A stretch of DNA of 64,000 nucleotides from Roseimaritima sediminicola (GCF_009618275.1 NZ_WIAD01000021.1:1-64000), one strand, 5' to 3'; shown: positions 21,301 through 34,765, counted from the first letter of the stretch. Made by a program: numbers and translations. The notes: a model not told the origin generated them from the sequence alone.

Positions 21301-23049
21301 TTACTGCTGGGGATTGTCATAGGGGCTGAAAGGTCGCTCCGCCGGGCCGGGAGCGAGATTCGCCGGCGGCGGAACCGAATTCGCCGGCGGCGTGAACCCG
21401 GGTTCGTAACCGGGCTGTTGCGTCTGGTAACCGGGCTGGGGTTGGTAGCCGGGCTGGGGTTGCTGGTAACCGGGCTGAGGTTGCTGGTAGCCGGGCTGGG
21501 GTTGTTGGTAACCGGGCTGCGACTGGTAGCCGGGTTGTTGATTTGCAAAGCCCGGTTGGGTTGCTTGGTAGCCGGGTTGCGGAGCGCTGCGGTCGTGGTT
21601 CACGCCGCCGGGCAACTGAGCCAAGCGGGGATCGGCGGCCGCAGCGTGCTGGCCGGCGGGCGTGGCGAGGTCGCTCGGAGCCGCGTAGGGGTTGGCCGGG
21701 AAGCCATCGCCGGAGTTCGCCGGCGGCCGGTCCGCGGCGGCTTCGGGGGCCAGGTACCGGTTGAAGGTGATGGCGTTGGGCATGTCGGTTTGGCCCGGAG
21801 ACGGCTGCGGCGCGGCGGTCTGCTCGCTCTCGATGCCGCCGAGGAAGGCTTGGCGATTGGCGGTGGTCGGTTCGCTTGCGGCAGCGCGGGTGGGTGCGTC
21901 GTCGTGGGAGTCGTAGGCCGAGTAGGGCGCGGCCAAATCCATCTGCTCGTCGCCGGCCGGTTCGTTGGTCATGGCCGGTTCGTTGATCAGGGTCGGTTCG
22001 TTGATGGTCGAACGGCTGTTCTGAAACGCGACGTTCGCTTCGCCGTCATTTGGAGCGGCTGCGGCGGCGGTATCAGGGTCCGCGGCGGGGTCGCCGGTCG
22101 CCGAGCCGGTGGGGCCGGCCAGATCGATCCGGTCGCCGTCGCCGCTGGGAGGCGAGCTGCCCCGTTCGGAAGCGGCCAGTTCGGAGGCGGCCCGTTCGGA
22201 AGCGGCCCGTTCGGAGGCGGCCAGTTCGACCGTGTCGGCCGCGGCGGCATCGGCCGCGGCGGGGTCCGCGCCGCTGGACGCCGGGTCCGGGGACGCGTCG
22301 TCGGCTTCGAAGTCCGCGAAGTCGAACTTCGGCTCGTCGTCGGTGTCTTGATTCGATGTCGACTCGGCGGCCTCCGGTTGCAGGCCGTCGGCCGATTCCG
22401 CCGAACCGGTGTCGATCCCCAGATCGGCCAGCAGTTGATCGGTGTCTTGTTCGGCCAGGCGAACCGCATCCTCGTCACCGCGGCGGCTGAACAGGATCAC
22501 GGCACCGGCCGCCACGACCAACAGCAACACGACGACCAGCCGCGAAGCCATGGCTTCGGTCCAGGCCCGACCGGCCGGCACCCCGCCGAGCCCGGGCGCA
22601 GCCTGGTTCGGCGGCGCGGCCTTGGCGGTCGGGGTATGATCAGGGGTGACGGCATCGGGGCGCGGTGCGACGGCCGGCGGCGGCGGGAAATCCGCCCCGT
22701 TTCCGTGCAGCGTGGGCGGAGGCGGAAAATCATCGCCAGGCGCGGCCAGCGTATCGCTGGTCGGCAGCGGCACCGCTGGGGGCGCGGCCGACATCGGACC
22801 GGCGTCGCCCACGGGCGAAGAGTCCGCCGCGGCGGACGCATTACCGGCAGCGTGCCCGTCAGCGGCGGCGTGCCCGGCGGCAGGTGGGCCGGCGATGGGC
22901 GATTCGAGGTGGACGGTGCGCATGCGAAACAGCACCGGAGGCGCACCGCTGGCCGCCGCTTGGGGCGTGCGATCCGCTGCGGCTCGTTCGTCACGGGCAG
23001 GATGAACCGGTGCGTCGGTACCGGAGTGTGGGAAAGGATGATTGGCCAT
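21301..23049 (-). CDS. Low-complexity single-pass membrane protein with QPGYQ repeats
   Basis: 582 residues from ATG at 23049. A Pro/Ala-rich cytoplasmic N-terminus (1-168) leads to one TM helix (about 170-188, LVVVLLLVVAAGAVILF) and a long acidic, disordered segment with SERAASE repeats. The C-terminus has about eight Q(P)QPGYQ repeats and ends FSPYDNPQQ. Repeat DNA at 21415-21560 and 22160-22230 may change copy number. First gene of the envelope-type set with the CpsD-like and ExeA-like ATPases; perhaps the membrane partner or substrate of the CpsD-like protein. Tyr-rich repeats could be phosphorylated (speculative). Confidence 0.8.
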   Translation of the reverse strand: MANHPFPHSGTDAPVHPARDERAAADRTPQAAASGAPPVLFRMRTVHLESPIAGPPAAGHAAADGHAAGNASAAADSSPVGDAGPMSAAPPAVPLPTSDTLAAPGDDFPPPPTLHGNGADFPPPPAVAPRPDAVTPDHTPTAKAAPPNQAAPGLGGVPAGRAWTEAMASRLVVVLLLVVAAGAVILFSRRGDEDAVRLAEQDTDQLLADLGIDTGSAESADGLQPEAAESTSNQDTDDEPKFDFADFEADDASPDPASSGADPAAADAAAADTVELAASERAASERAASELAASERGSSPPSGDGDRIDLAGPTGSATGDPAADPDTAAAAAPNDGEANVAFQNSRSTINEPTLINEPAMTNEPAGDEQMDLAAPYSAYDSHDDAPTRAAASEPTTANRQAFLGGIESEQTAAPQPSPGQTDMPNAITFNRYLAPEAAADRPPANSGDGFPANPYAAPSDLATPAGQHAAAADPRLAQLPGGVNHDRSAPQPGYQATQPGFANQQPGYQSQPGYQQPQPGYQQPQPGYQQPQPGYQPQPGYQTQQPGYEPGFTPPANSVPPPANLAPGPAERPFSPYDNPQQ

Positions 23050-23379
23050 GTTCGGTCGTCCTTGACGGCGTGCTGCACGCTCTGGCTGCGGCAGGAATCT
23101 CGGTGCGGGGCCCGGCCGACGGGTCGCCGGGGGCGCATCTTGGGTCCGATCGTTCTTATCGGCACGGCGGTTTGACGATCTTGACCTATTTGCGGAATAG
23201 CGAAAGCTTGCCGGTGCGGCAAGGTGGATCGGCCCTGGACGGCTGTAATCTCTTGTGAAAAACCGCTCAAGCGGGAACAATCATCTTTATCCCGGCCACC
23301 GGGTTGCTGCCGCGATGATGCTAGCAGCGGCGGAAACGGGATCCTCGAAACACGCAATTACGAACGGTTTGGTGAACAA
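23050..23379. other. Divergent promoter region of metH and the envelope-type operon
   Basis: About 330 bp. I searched for cobalamin, SAM and SAH riboswitch signatures and saw none. Short hairpin-capable stretches (GCTTGCCGGTGCGGCAAG, about 23210-23225) and GATGATGCTAGCAGC occur but match no known element. Confidence 0.4.
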
Positions 23380-27066
<3,687 letters not shown>

Positions 27067-27078
<12 letters not shown>

Positions 27079-27115
27079 GCGGGCGATCCGGAACAGGCGG
27101 GCGATCCGGAACAAC
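27067..27115 (+). repeat. 18-bp tandem repeat at metH 3' end
   Basis: GATCCGGAA(C/T)AGGCGGGC occurs twice in tandem with a third partial copy, starting within the last metH codons and running through the stop. The following 130 bp to the acyltransferase gene have no other feature. Confidence 0.75.
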
Positions 27116-27247
27116 TGGACGGACCCGCTGCGGCGGACCGGGTTTCTGTCCGGCGGGGGGAAGGGTGGCCGCAGCGCGGACGCTCGGCCCCCAAAGCGGA
27201 GCTATGTTTGCGAAAGCATCCGTTGAACCAGATGACTCGCAAGCCGC

Positions 27248-28324
27248 ATGACCCAGCCGCAGGCAACCAATCGTCGCATCGTCGAACTCGATGCCCTCCG
27301 CGCCCTGGCCGCCATCAATCTGGTGCTGTTTCACTTCACGCACGTGTATGCGGTGAAGTTCGGCTACACCGCGCCGCTGGGCTTTGAATGGCCCTACGGC
27401 GCGTATGGCGTGGAGATGTTTTTTATTCTCAGCGGCTTTGTCAACGCGATGTCGCTGCTGCGACGCGGCCAGCCGGGCAATTTTCTGTTGGCTCGCTTGA
27501 TCCGCATCGCGCCGATCTTTTGGGTCGCGATCTTTGCCAACATGTGGTTCCTGAGCATGGCTCCGCTGGACTCGCAAACCGTCTCGCCGGGTCAGTGGCT
27601 AGCGAATCTGACGTTGATGCCGCGGATCGCCGGCTACGAATGCGTCGATCCGGTGATGTGGACGCTGCAGATCGAGATGCTGTTCTATCTGATCCTGGCC
27701 GGTTTGTTCGTGTCCGGGGCCCTCGGGCGGCCGGCGATCACGTGGTCGGTGCTGGTCGGCATGTCCCTCTTGGTGTGTCCGCTGCACGACGCTTGGCAAG
27801 CGGCCGGCAGCGACGGCCTGTTGGTCGCTGCGGTGGGGCTGCTGCGGCGGGTGCTGCTGTTGGATTTCCTTCCGCTGTTCGCGATCGGGTATCTGCTGTA
27901 CCTGGTCAAAATCGGTCAGGGCAATCGCTGGCGGAACCTGGCCGGCATGTTCGCCGCGGCGGTGGTGTTTCATCAGATCGACCACGGCAAACACAACCCT
28001 GTGGCGACGGCCCTGATCGTGGGGCTCGTCGCCGCCTCGGCGTACGGCAAACTGCCGGTGCTGCGGCTGCGGTTCTTCGTGTTCATCAGCACGATCTCCT
28101 ACGCGCTGTACCTGTTCCACAACAATCTGGGCTGTGTGTTGATCCAGCGTTTTGATCATGCCGGCGTGCCGCCGGTGGCGGCCCTGGCCATCGTCCTGGC
28201 ATTCACCTTCGCCCTGGCGACGTTGATCACGACGCGAGTCGAACAACCGCTGTCGCGGTATCTGCGAGCGAAGTTCCTGGACGCCCGCGTGGCAAAAAGC
28301 AAAGCGGCCAATGCACCGGCGTAG
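27248..28324 (+). CDS. Acyltransferase 3 family membrane protein (OafA-like)
   Basis: 358 residues, about ten TM helices. Starts RRIVELDALRALAAINLVLFHF with the conserved catalytic-type His in LFHF, then GVEMFFILSGFV and FLLARLIRIAPIFW, the signature order of Acyltransferase_3. These integral membrane enzymes O-acylate polysaccharides, lipids or LPS sugars with acyl groups from the cytoplasm. It precedes lpxK by 95 bp, so modification of lipid A or surface glycan is plausible. The stop codon runs into the repeat GTAGCCGAAGTCGCCAGAC (28322 on). Confidence 0.9.
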   Translation: MTQPQATNRRIVELDALRALAAINLVLFHFTHVYAVKFGYTAPLGFEWPYGAYGVEMFFILSGFVNAMSLLRRGQPGNFLLARLIRIAPIFWVAIFANMWFLSMAPLDSQTVSPGQWLANLTLMPRIAGYECVDPVMWTLQIEMLFYLILAGLFVSGALGRPAITWSVLVGMSLLVCPLHDAWQAAGSDGLLVAAVGLLRRVLLLDFLPLFAIGYLLYLVKIGQGNRWRNLAGMFAAAVVFHQIDHGKHNPVATALIVGLVAASAYGKLPVLRLRFFVFISTISYALYLFHNNLGCVLIQRFDHAGVPPVAALAIVLAFTFALATLITTRVEQPLSRYLRAKFLDARVAKSKAANAPA

Positions 28325-28345
28325 CCGAAGTCGCCAGACTTTGGA
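28322..28345. repeat. GAAGTCGCCAGACTTTGG repeat at acyltransferase stop
   Basis: Same sequence as 18565-18583 and related to the 12-bp ends of the 31426-31921 element. The TAG stop is immediately followed by this repeat, as at the gltX stop. Confidence 0.7.
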
Positions 28346-28419
28346 AAACTACGTTTCGAAAGCGGAATCGCGCCGCGTCGCCGCTGGTCGATTGGGACCG
28401 CCGGCGGTAGGCTCTGGGC

Positions 28420-29487
28420 ATGGACTACCACCGCTTGATGAACGGCACGCGACGCGATCCGCTGGCATACCTGCTGCGCGGTGTTTTGCGCAGCGCGTCC
28501 GGGGTCTACGGTGTGGGCGTTCGTCTCCGCAATCGCCGCTACGACCGTGGGGGCGGCCGCGATCCCATCACCCGTTTAGAAGTCCCCGTGATCTCGGTCG
28601 GCAACCTGACCACCGGCGGAACGGGCAAGACGCCGCTGGTGGCCTATCTCGCGCGGCTGCTGCGCGAGCAGGGGCTGCGCGTCGCCTTGGTCAGCCGAGG
28701 CTACGGTCGCGGCGAAGCGGCCCTGAACGACGAAGCCCTGGAACTGGAGCAGCGTTTGCCCGACGTGCCCCACGTGCAGGACCCGGACCGCGTGGCCGCG
28801 GCCACGGTGGCCGTCGAGGAACTGGACACGCAGGTCGTGCTGATGGACGACGGATTCCAGCATCGGCGGCTGTACCGCGACCTGGACATCGTCGTCATCG
28901 ATGCCACCTGTCCCTTTGGTTATGGGTACCTGCTGCCTCGCGGAATGCTGCGCGAACCCCTCTCCTCGATCGCCCGCGCCGACGTGGCCGTGCTGTCGCG
29001 AAGCAACCTGGTGACGGCCGCAGAGCGCGAGCGGATTCGTGACGCTTATCTCGGGCGGAATCCGGAACTATTGTGGGTCGAAGCCGAACACCGGCCGGGC
29101 CGGCTGGTCGACGATCGCGGCCGCAGCGAGCCGCTCGAAGCGATTCGCGGGAAACGTGTGTTGGCGTTCTGCGGGATTGGCAACCCGGCGGCTTTCTCGC
29201 AAACCATCGCTGACTGTGGGGCCGACGTGGCCGACCTGAAAACGCTGGCCGATCATGCTCGCTACGACGCCCCCGCGATGCAGTCCTTGCAGGAATGGGC
29301 TCGGCAACATCAGAATGCGGCTGGCCAAAGGATCGACCGAGTGCTGTGCACGCAGAAGGATCTGGTCAAAGTGCGGGCCGGGCAAATCGGCGGCTTGCCG
29401 CTGCAGGCGGTGCAGATTGAACTGCACATCGCCGACGCGGAGCCGTTGGTGCAGCGTCTCGAGCAAACCGTCAATCCAACGGGATGA
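28420..29487 (+). CDS. lpxK: Tetraacyldisaccharide 4'-kinase LpxK
   Basis: 355 residues. Inner-membrane enzyme that phosphorylates the 4' position of the lipid A precursor. N-terminal hydrophobic/amphipathic anchor, then VPVISVGNLTTGGTGKTP with the P-loop at residues 66-72, VALVSRGYGR, and the later VLMDDGFQHRRL and DATCPFGYGYLLPRGMLREP motifs that define LpxK. ATG at 28420 gives the normal family length. Its presence shows this planctomycete retains lipid A biosynthesis. Followed by a repeat-filled 374-bp gap before gltX. Confidence 0.95.
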   Translation: MDYHRLMNGTRRDPLAYLLRGVLRSASGVYGVGVRLRNRRYDRGGGRDPITRLEVPVISVGNLTTGGTGKTPLVAYLARLLREQGLRVALVSRGYGRGEAALNDEALELEQRLPDVPHVQDPDRVAAATVAVEELDTQVVLMDDGFQHRRLYRDLDIVVIDATCPFGYGYLLPRGMLREPLSSIARADVAVLSRSNLVTAAERERIRDAYLGRNPELLWVEAEHRPGRLVDDRGRSEPLEAIRGKRVLAFCGIGNPAAFSQTIADCGADVADLKTLADHARYDAPAMQSLQEWARQHQNAAGQRIDRVLCTQKDLVKVRAGQIGGLPLQAVQIELHIADAEPLVQRLEQTVNPTG

Positions 29488-29861
<374 letters not shown>

Positions 29862-31424
29862 ATGCGTACACGTTTTGCTCCCAGTCCGACCGGTTACCTG
29901 CACATTGGAGGCGTGCGAACGGCTCTGTTCAATTGGTTGTTGGCTCGTCAGAGCGGCGGCCAGTTCGTGCTGCGGATCGACGACACCGACCAACAGCGGA
30001 ACGTCGCCGAAGCGCTCGAGCCGATCCTCGAAGGCTTCCGCTGGCTGGGCATGGACTGGGACGAGGGCCCGGGTGTCGAAGGGCCGTATGGTCCGTACTA
30101 CCAGTCGCAGCGGGGCGAGCTGTACAAGGCGGCTGCGGCCAAATTGATTGCCGAGGGACACGCCTACCGCGATTACAGCACCACCGAGGAACTGCAGCAG
30201 CAGCGGCAGGAAGCCGAGAAGGCGGGGCGGACGTTCGTCTATGACCGCCGCTGGATGGCCGAAGACGACGCCGCGGCGGCTCGCTTCGAAGCCGAAGGCC
30301 GGACGCACGTGGTCCGGCTGAAGATGCCGCGCGAGGGCGAGTGCGTGATCCAGGACGCGGTCCGCGGCGAAGTCCGCGTGCAGTGGGCCAGCGAACAGGA
30401 CCACGTGATCCAGCGCGCCGACGGCAGCTGTCTGTATCACTTGGCCAGCGTCGTCGACGACCACGCCATGCAGATCACCCACGTGGTCCGGGCCGAAGAG
30501 CATCTGCCCAACACGCCGCGTCAGGTCTTCATCGCCCAGTCGCTGGGGTACGAGCTGCCGGAGTACGCGCACCTGCCCTACGTGGCCGAGCCGGCCGGAA
30601 CGGCTAAGCTGAGCAAGCGGAAGCTCGCCAAATACCTGAAGAACCCGGAGTTCGCCCAGCTGATGAAGCACGGCCAGGCGATCGCCGAGCGAAGCGGGAT
30701 GACGGTCGACGAGGCGACGTTCAATCCGGTGATCGTCGACTTCTACCGCGAAGTCGGTTTTTTGCCCGACGCCGTGCTGAATTACCTGCTGCTGCTGGGC
30801 TGGTCGCTGGACGGCGAAACCGAACACTTCGACCGCGAGTCGATGATCAAGCTGTTTTCCCTGACGCGGGTGAATAAGGCTCCGGCCAGTTTCGACCCTC
30901 AGAAGCTGCTGGCCTTTCAAGCCAACTGGATGCAGTCGCTGGAACGCAAACGCAAGGTCGCCATGGTGCTGCCGTACCTGCAGGCCGCCGATTTGGTCAG
31001 CGATCCGCCGCCCTGCGACATCGCCGATCGCCTGGGTGGCATCGTCGAAGCGGCTGGAGACCGGATCAAAGTCGCCGGAGACATCCTGGACTTCGACTAC
31101 ATGTTCCTGCCGGCCGACCAGCTCGAGTACGAAGACAAAGCGTTCCAGAAGCGATTGGTGAAACCCGCCGAGGCGGGCGAGTTGTTGCAGAAGTACAGCC
31201 AGACGCTCGAGGATGTCCAGCCGTTTGAGGCCGATTCGATCGAGGTGGGGCTGAAGCAGTTCTGCGCCGACCAGGACATCAAGATCGGTCAGATCATCCA
31301 CGCCCTACGGGTCGCGACGACGGGCCGAGCCGCCGGCTTCGGGATGTTCGAGACGCTACAGATCCTGGGCCGCGAAGAAGTCCAAACCCGCATCGACCGC
31401 GCCCTGGCCCAGCTCGAGGCGTAG
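29862..31424 (+). CDS. gltX: Glutamate--tRNA ligase
   Basis: 520 residues. Class I synthetase: [14 protein letters not shown] with the HIGH-type motif HIGG at residues 14-17, LRIDDTD (usual E replaced by D), [15 protein letters not shown] and the KMSKS-type loop KLSKR at 249-253. The C-terminal anticodon-binding domain is present and ends with [20 protein letters not shown]. It charges tRNA-Glu (possibly tRNA-Gln too, if GatCAB is used). The leader is pure AACAACC heptamer repeat, so initiation seems SD-independent. The stop is followed one base later by the left end of a repeat element. Confidence 0.97.
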   Translation: MRTRFAPSPTGYLHIGGVRTALFNWLLARQSGGQFVLRIDDTDQQRNVAEALEPILEGFRWLGMDWDEGPGVEGPYGPYYQSQRGELYKAAAAKLIAEGHAYRDYSTTEELQQQRQEAEKAGRTFVYDRRWMAEDDAAAARFEAEGRTHVVRLKMPREGECVIQDAVRGEVRVQWASEQDHVIQRADGSCLYHLASVVDDHAMQITHVVRAEEHLPNTPRQVFIAQSLGYELPEYAHLPYVAEPAGTAKLSKRKLAKYLKNPEFAQLMKHGQAIAERSGMTVDEATFNPVIVDFYREVGFLPDAVLNYLLLLGWSLDGETEHFDRESMIKLFSLTRVNKAPASFDPQKLLAFQANWMQSLERKRKVAMVLPYLQAADLVSDPPPCDIADRLGGIVEAAGDRIKVAGDILDFDYMFLPADQLEYEDKAFQKRLVKPAEAGELLQKYSQTLEDVQPFEADSIEVGLKQFCADQDIKIGQIIHALRVATTGRAAGFGMFETLQILGREEVQTRIDRALAQLEA

Positions 31425-31425
31425 C

Positions 31426-31921
<496 letters not shown>

Positions 31922-31925
31922 AAAA

Positions 31926-32498
31926 GTGCTTGAAATCGAATTAAAATTCCCGCTGGACGATGCGGAGCGCTTGCGCCAGCAGGTGCTCGAACTGGGCGGC
32001 AGTGTGGCCGGACCGCGGCAGCAGCACCGCGATACCTACTACGCGCATCCCTGTCGCGATTTCAAGAAAACCACCGAAGCGCTGCGGATCCGCGGGATCG
32101 ATGGCCATTACCATATCACTTACAAGGGGCCCAAGCAGGCCAGTCAGGTCAAGACGCGGCAGGAACTGGAGTGGTCGCTCGGGCCCGACGACGCCCGCGG
32201 CGAGAAGATGACTGCCGTGTTGGAAGCCTTGGGTTTCCGGCCGGTGGCGACCGTAGAGAAGTTTCGGGAAACGCTGGAAATCCACTGGGATGGTTTGGTC
32301 TTGGAAGTGACGCTGGACGAAGTGAACGGTGTGGGCTGGTATGCCGAGATCGAGGCCATCGCGGCCGATCAAGCGGCGGTTGCCACCGCTCGCGAGGCCG
32401 TTTTGTCGCTTGCCCGGCGGCTAGGGTTGACGCAGCCGGAGCCACGTAGCTATTTGAACCTACTACTAAATGCGGAAAATCTTGACGCAAAAGATTGA
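31926..32498 (+). CDS. CYTH-domain protein (class IV adenylate cyclase / CyaB-like)
   Basis: 190 residues starting with GTG at 31926: VLEIELKFPL holds the ExExK signature of the CYTH fold at the very N-terminus. Further conserved positions follow: RDTYYAHP, EALRIRG, ITYKGPK, ETLEIHWDGLVLEVTLDEV and WYAEIEAI. CYTH enzymes are Mg-dependent triphosphate-processing proteins; CyaB-type members make cAMP, others hydrolyse triphosphate or thiamine triphosphate, and sequence alone does not decide. Any earlier start would lie inside the repeat element that ends 4 bp upstream, so the GTG is preferred. Confidence 0.85.
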   Translation: MLEIELKFPLDDAERLRQQVLELGGSVAGPRQQHRDTYYAHPCRDFKKTTEALRIRGIDGHYHITYKGPKQASQVKTRQELEWSLGPDDARGEKMTAVLEALGFRPVATVEKFRETLEIHWDGLVLEVTLDEVNGVGWYAEIEAIAADQAAVATAREAVLSLARRLGLTQPEPRSYLNLLLNAENLDAKD

Positions 32499-32524
32499 CG
32501 CAGGCTGTGCCGGCTACCTAGATT
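32495..32524 (+). promoter_or_regulatory. Possible sigma-70-type promoter for the CCNGC-repeat protein
   Basis: TTGACG (32495-32500), an 18-bp spacer and TAGATT (32519-32524), about 40 bp before the ATG at 32564. TTGACG occurs three times in a row here (32482, 32495, 32523). Weak evidence from consensus match alone. Confidence 0.3.
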
Positions 32525-32563
32525 GACGGTGTTTGCTTTCTACCTACTTTGGGAAAACTAAAA

Positions 32564-33022
32564 ATGAAAAAGATGATTGGATCGATTTTCGGCGTCGCGT
32601 TGGTTGCCTGCGCCACGGTCTGGGCGACCGAGCCGAAATTGGACGACGTCAAGTGCGTGGTCGCTTCGCGGAACGCCAGCGCCGATAAGTCGGCCGACTA
32701 TAAAGAAGGCAAAGTTTTCTTCTGCTGCAACGGTTGCAAAGGTAAGTTCGAGAAAGCTCCGGAAAAGTTCACCGCCAAAGCCAATCACCAGTTGGTCGCC
32801 ACCGAGCAGTACGAAGAGACCGCTTGCCCGATCAGCGGCCGTGACCTGAATCCGGAAACCAAGACCAAAGTCGCCGGCGTGGAAGTCGCTTTCTGCTGCA
32901 ACGGCTGCAAGGGCAAAGTGGAAAAAGCCGAAGGCAAAGAGAAGATCGAATTGGTCTTCGGTGAAAAGGCCTTCAAGAAGGGCTTCAAGCCCGCCGAAGC
33001 CGACGAGCCCTCGGAAGGCTAA
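32564..33022 (+). CDS. Secreted protein with duplicated YHS/TRASH-like CCNGC motif
   Basis: 152 residues with a signal peptide (KKMIGSIFGVALVACATVWA). The mature part is an internal duplication: each half has an early cysteine (C31 in VKCVVAS, C88 in ACPISG) and a FxCCNGCKGK motif (residues 54-61, 111-118), resembling YHS/TRASH metal-binding domains. Probably a periplasmic Cu or other soft-metal binding protein (inference). Lysine-rich and of lower GC than its neighbours, as expected of a highly expressed gene. A tail-to-tail hairpin separates it from the next gene. Starts ATG 32564; an in-frame TTG at 32549 is less likely. Confidence 0.85.
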   Translation: MKKMIGSIFGVALVACATVWATEPKLDDVKCVVASRNASADKSADYKEGKVFFCCNGCKGKFEKAPEKFTAKANHQLVATEQYEETACPISGRDLNPETKTKVAGVEVAFCCNGCKGKVEKAEGKEKIELVFGEKAFKKGFKPAEADEPSEG

Positions 33023-33061
33023 GCGCTTCGAATCGAACAGCGTGCTCAGAACGAACGGGGA

Positions 33062-33098
33062 TTGCCGAAAGCGAACCGCCCGGGTTCACTTTCGGCAA
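33062..33098. terminator. Bidirectional hairpin between convergent genes
   Basis: TTGCCGAAAGCGAACC (33062-33077) pairs with GGTTCACTTTCGGCAA (33083-33098) around CGCCC. One mismatch, no T-tract; it overlaps the stop of the UV endonuclease gene. A likely shared transcription end point. Confidence 0.6.
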
Positions 33099-34282
33099 AC
33101 CGGTTCGTTCGGTGCTTTCTTCTGCTCCGCGATCAATCGTTGCTTCTCGGCCTTGCTCAAGGCTTTGATCGCCAGCTCCCGCTTCAGCGCCGCACTGCGG
33201 TGAGGATGCGTTTCTTGATACAGCACGCGGACCGGCAGCCGGCTGCGGGTGTAGCGCGAAGCCTTGCCGGCGTTGTGCTGCGCTAGCCGCCGCGACATGT
33301 CGTTGGTGATGCCCGTGTACAGCGTGTTGTCGCCGCAGCGGAGAACGTACACCGTCCAGCGTTGGGCCAGTTGTCGCTGCAGCCGCAGCACGGCTTGCTC
33401 TTTGGCTTTGGCTTCCACTTCCACCGTGATCGCGCGATCGCGCCAGCACTCCGGAAAGTCGGTGATATCGATGTACTCGTGGTGTCGACGCGGTTTCGGG
33501 CCCTGCCAACCTTCGATCGGGCTCGATAGATGAAACAGCGGTTCACGGTTCCAGGTTTCCAGGGCCCCGTCGGTAGCCTGTTCGATGCTCAGCGAATCGG
33601 GCAGGCAGCGGTGATGGTGGACGTCGTAGACCAGCGGGATGTTTTCCGCCCGGCACAGCGGCAGCAGGTCTTCGGGCGTGTAGGTGACGTCGTCGTTTTC
33701 GACCGTCAGCCGCTCCCGCACCCGGTCGCTTAGTCTGGGCAGCGTCTGGGCAAATCGTTTCAGGGCGGCCGGGCGGTCGCCGTAACCGCCGCCGCCGTGG
33801 ATATTGACCACGTCGGCGCCAACCCACTGCGCCACCTCGCACTGGTATTCCAGTTCCAGGATCGAACGTTCGACGACGTCCGAGTGGGGCGAGTTCAGCA
33901 CCACAAACTGGTCGGGGTGGAAACAGGTGCGGATATCGTGGGCCGCCGCAAACCGGCCGCAGGCCTCGAAGGCTTCTCGGACCCGCTGGCCCTCGGGCAA
34001 TTCTTCGATCGCATAGCCGCATTGGAAGTGCGTTTTCAGCGGCAGGATTTGGCTGCAGATGCGAAAGCAACCGATCGCATGGTCCGCACAGTATTCAAGA
34101 GCCGCTTGCAGGGCCGCCGCATTGGTCAGGCACAGTTCGCTCAGCCGCGCCAGGCCCTGCTCGCGAGGCATCGCACTGTTGGCCTTGACCGTCGTGTTGC
34201 GGAACTTGATCGGTTGCTCGAGGAACGTACAGCACAATCCGAGGCGAAGCGGGGCGGTGGAACGAGGAGAGCTGCGAGCCAT
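33086..34282 (-). CDS. UV DNA damage endonuclease (UvdE) fused to a GIY-YIG nuclease domain
   Basis: 398 residues. Residues 1 to about 300 match UvdE/UvsE (RLGLCCTF...KFRNTTVKAN; FHPDQFVVLNSP; VNIHGGGGYGDRPAAL; LTVENDDVTYTPEDLLPLC; VYDVHHHRC; VEVEAKAKEQAVLRL), a metal-dependent TIM-barrel enzyme nicking 5' of UV photoproducts and other lesions. From W309 a complete UPF0213-type GIY-YIG domain follows: VYV at 311-313, YTG at 322-324, RRLAQHN and the catalytic Glu369 in ALKREL. I know of no characterised protein joining the two. Start ATG 34282 fits the UvdE N-terminus; the frame continues upstream through repeat DNA. Confidence 0.9.
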   Translation of the reverse strand: MARSSPRSTAPLRLGLCCTFLEQPIKFRNTTVKANSAMPREQGLARLSELCLTNAAALQAALEYCADHAIGCFRICSQILPLKTHFQCGYAIEELPEGQRVREAFEACGRFAAAHDIRTCFHPDQFVVLNSPHSDVVERSILELEYQCEVAQWVGADVVNIHGGGGYGDRPAALKRFAQTLPRLSDRVRERLTVENDDVTYTPEDLLPLCRAENIPLVYDVHHHRCLPDSLSIEQATDGALETWNREPLFHLSSPIEGWQGPKPRRHHEYIDITDFPECWRDRAITVEVEAKAKEQAVLRLQRQLAQRWTVYVLRCGDNTLYTGITNDMSRRLAQHNAGKASRYTRSRLPVRVLYQETHPHRSAALKRELAIKALSKAEKQRLIAEQKKAPNEPVCRK

Positions 34283-34765
34283 ACGATACAAACGGAAAAG
34301 GGAAGGGCAGAAGGGAGCCGAGGGGACGTCAGCGGCCGAGCCGCATCGTCCCTGAAGCACCATAGCCGAACGCCTACCCCGAGCCGAATGCCAAAAGCGG
34401 CATACCATTTGCGGTTTTCCTGCTGAGTCGCCTAGAGTCGCCTTTCGCTCCGCGAAAGTTTTGCGGTTTTCGCTGAGTCGCCTTTCGCTCCGCGAAAGTA
34501 GGGCCAACGATCCGCAACTTTCGCGGAGCGAAAGGCGACGCTTGTGCAACTTTCGCGGAGCGAAAGGCGACTCTTGTACAACTTTCGCGGAGCGAAAGGC
34601 GACTCTTGCGCAACTTTCGCGGAGCGAAAGGCGACTCTTGTGCAACTTTCGCGGAGCGAAGGGCGACTCTGGCGCAACTTTCGCGGAGCGAAAGGCGACG
34701 CTTGTGCAACTTTCGCGGAGCGAAAGGCGACTCTTGCAATCCGACATCAATGGGAGAGACCAGAT
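34283..34765. other. Non-coding region dominated by the 32-bp palindrome array
   Basis: About 480 bp between divergent genes. 34283-34435 should hold the UvdE promoter and has no feature I recognise; 34436-34731 is repeat array; 34732-34765 carries TGGGAGAGACC, the ribosome-binding site of the YeeE/YedE gene. Confidence 0.7.
34436..34731. repeat. Array of nine GC-hairpin repeats, seven at an exact 32-bp period
   Basis: Two inverted copies (34436-34459, 34476-34499) are followed by seven direct copies starting at 34515, 34547, 34579, 34611, 34643, 34675 and 34707. Each has a 25-bp core containing ACTTTCGCGGAGCGAAAG (stem CTTTCGC/GCGAAAG, loop GGA) plus GCGAC, and a 7-bp variable linker. One core has a single change (AAAG to AAGG). 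Copies with an extra G lie at 35966-36062 and 7782. Confidence 0.95.

Noticed and set aside
23050-23379. Cobalamin, SAM or SAH riboswitch before metH
   Set aside because: No B12-box, SAM-type or SAH-type conserved core was found by eye on the plus strand.
34515-34731. CRISPR array (32-bp spacing, palindromic repeats)
   Set aside because: The 'spacers' are only 7 bp and nearly identical (TCTTGTG-like), and no cas gene is in the window. It is a REP-type tandem array.
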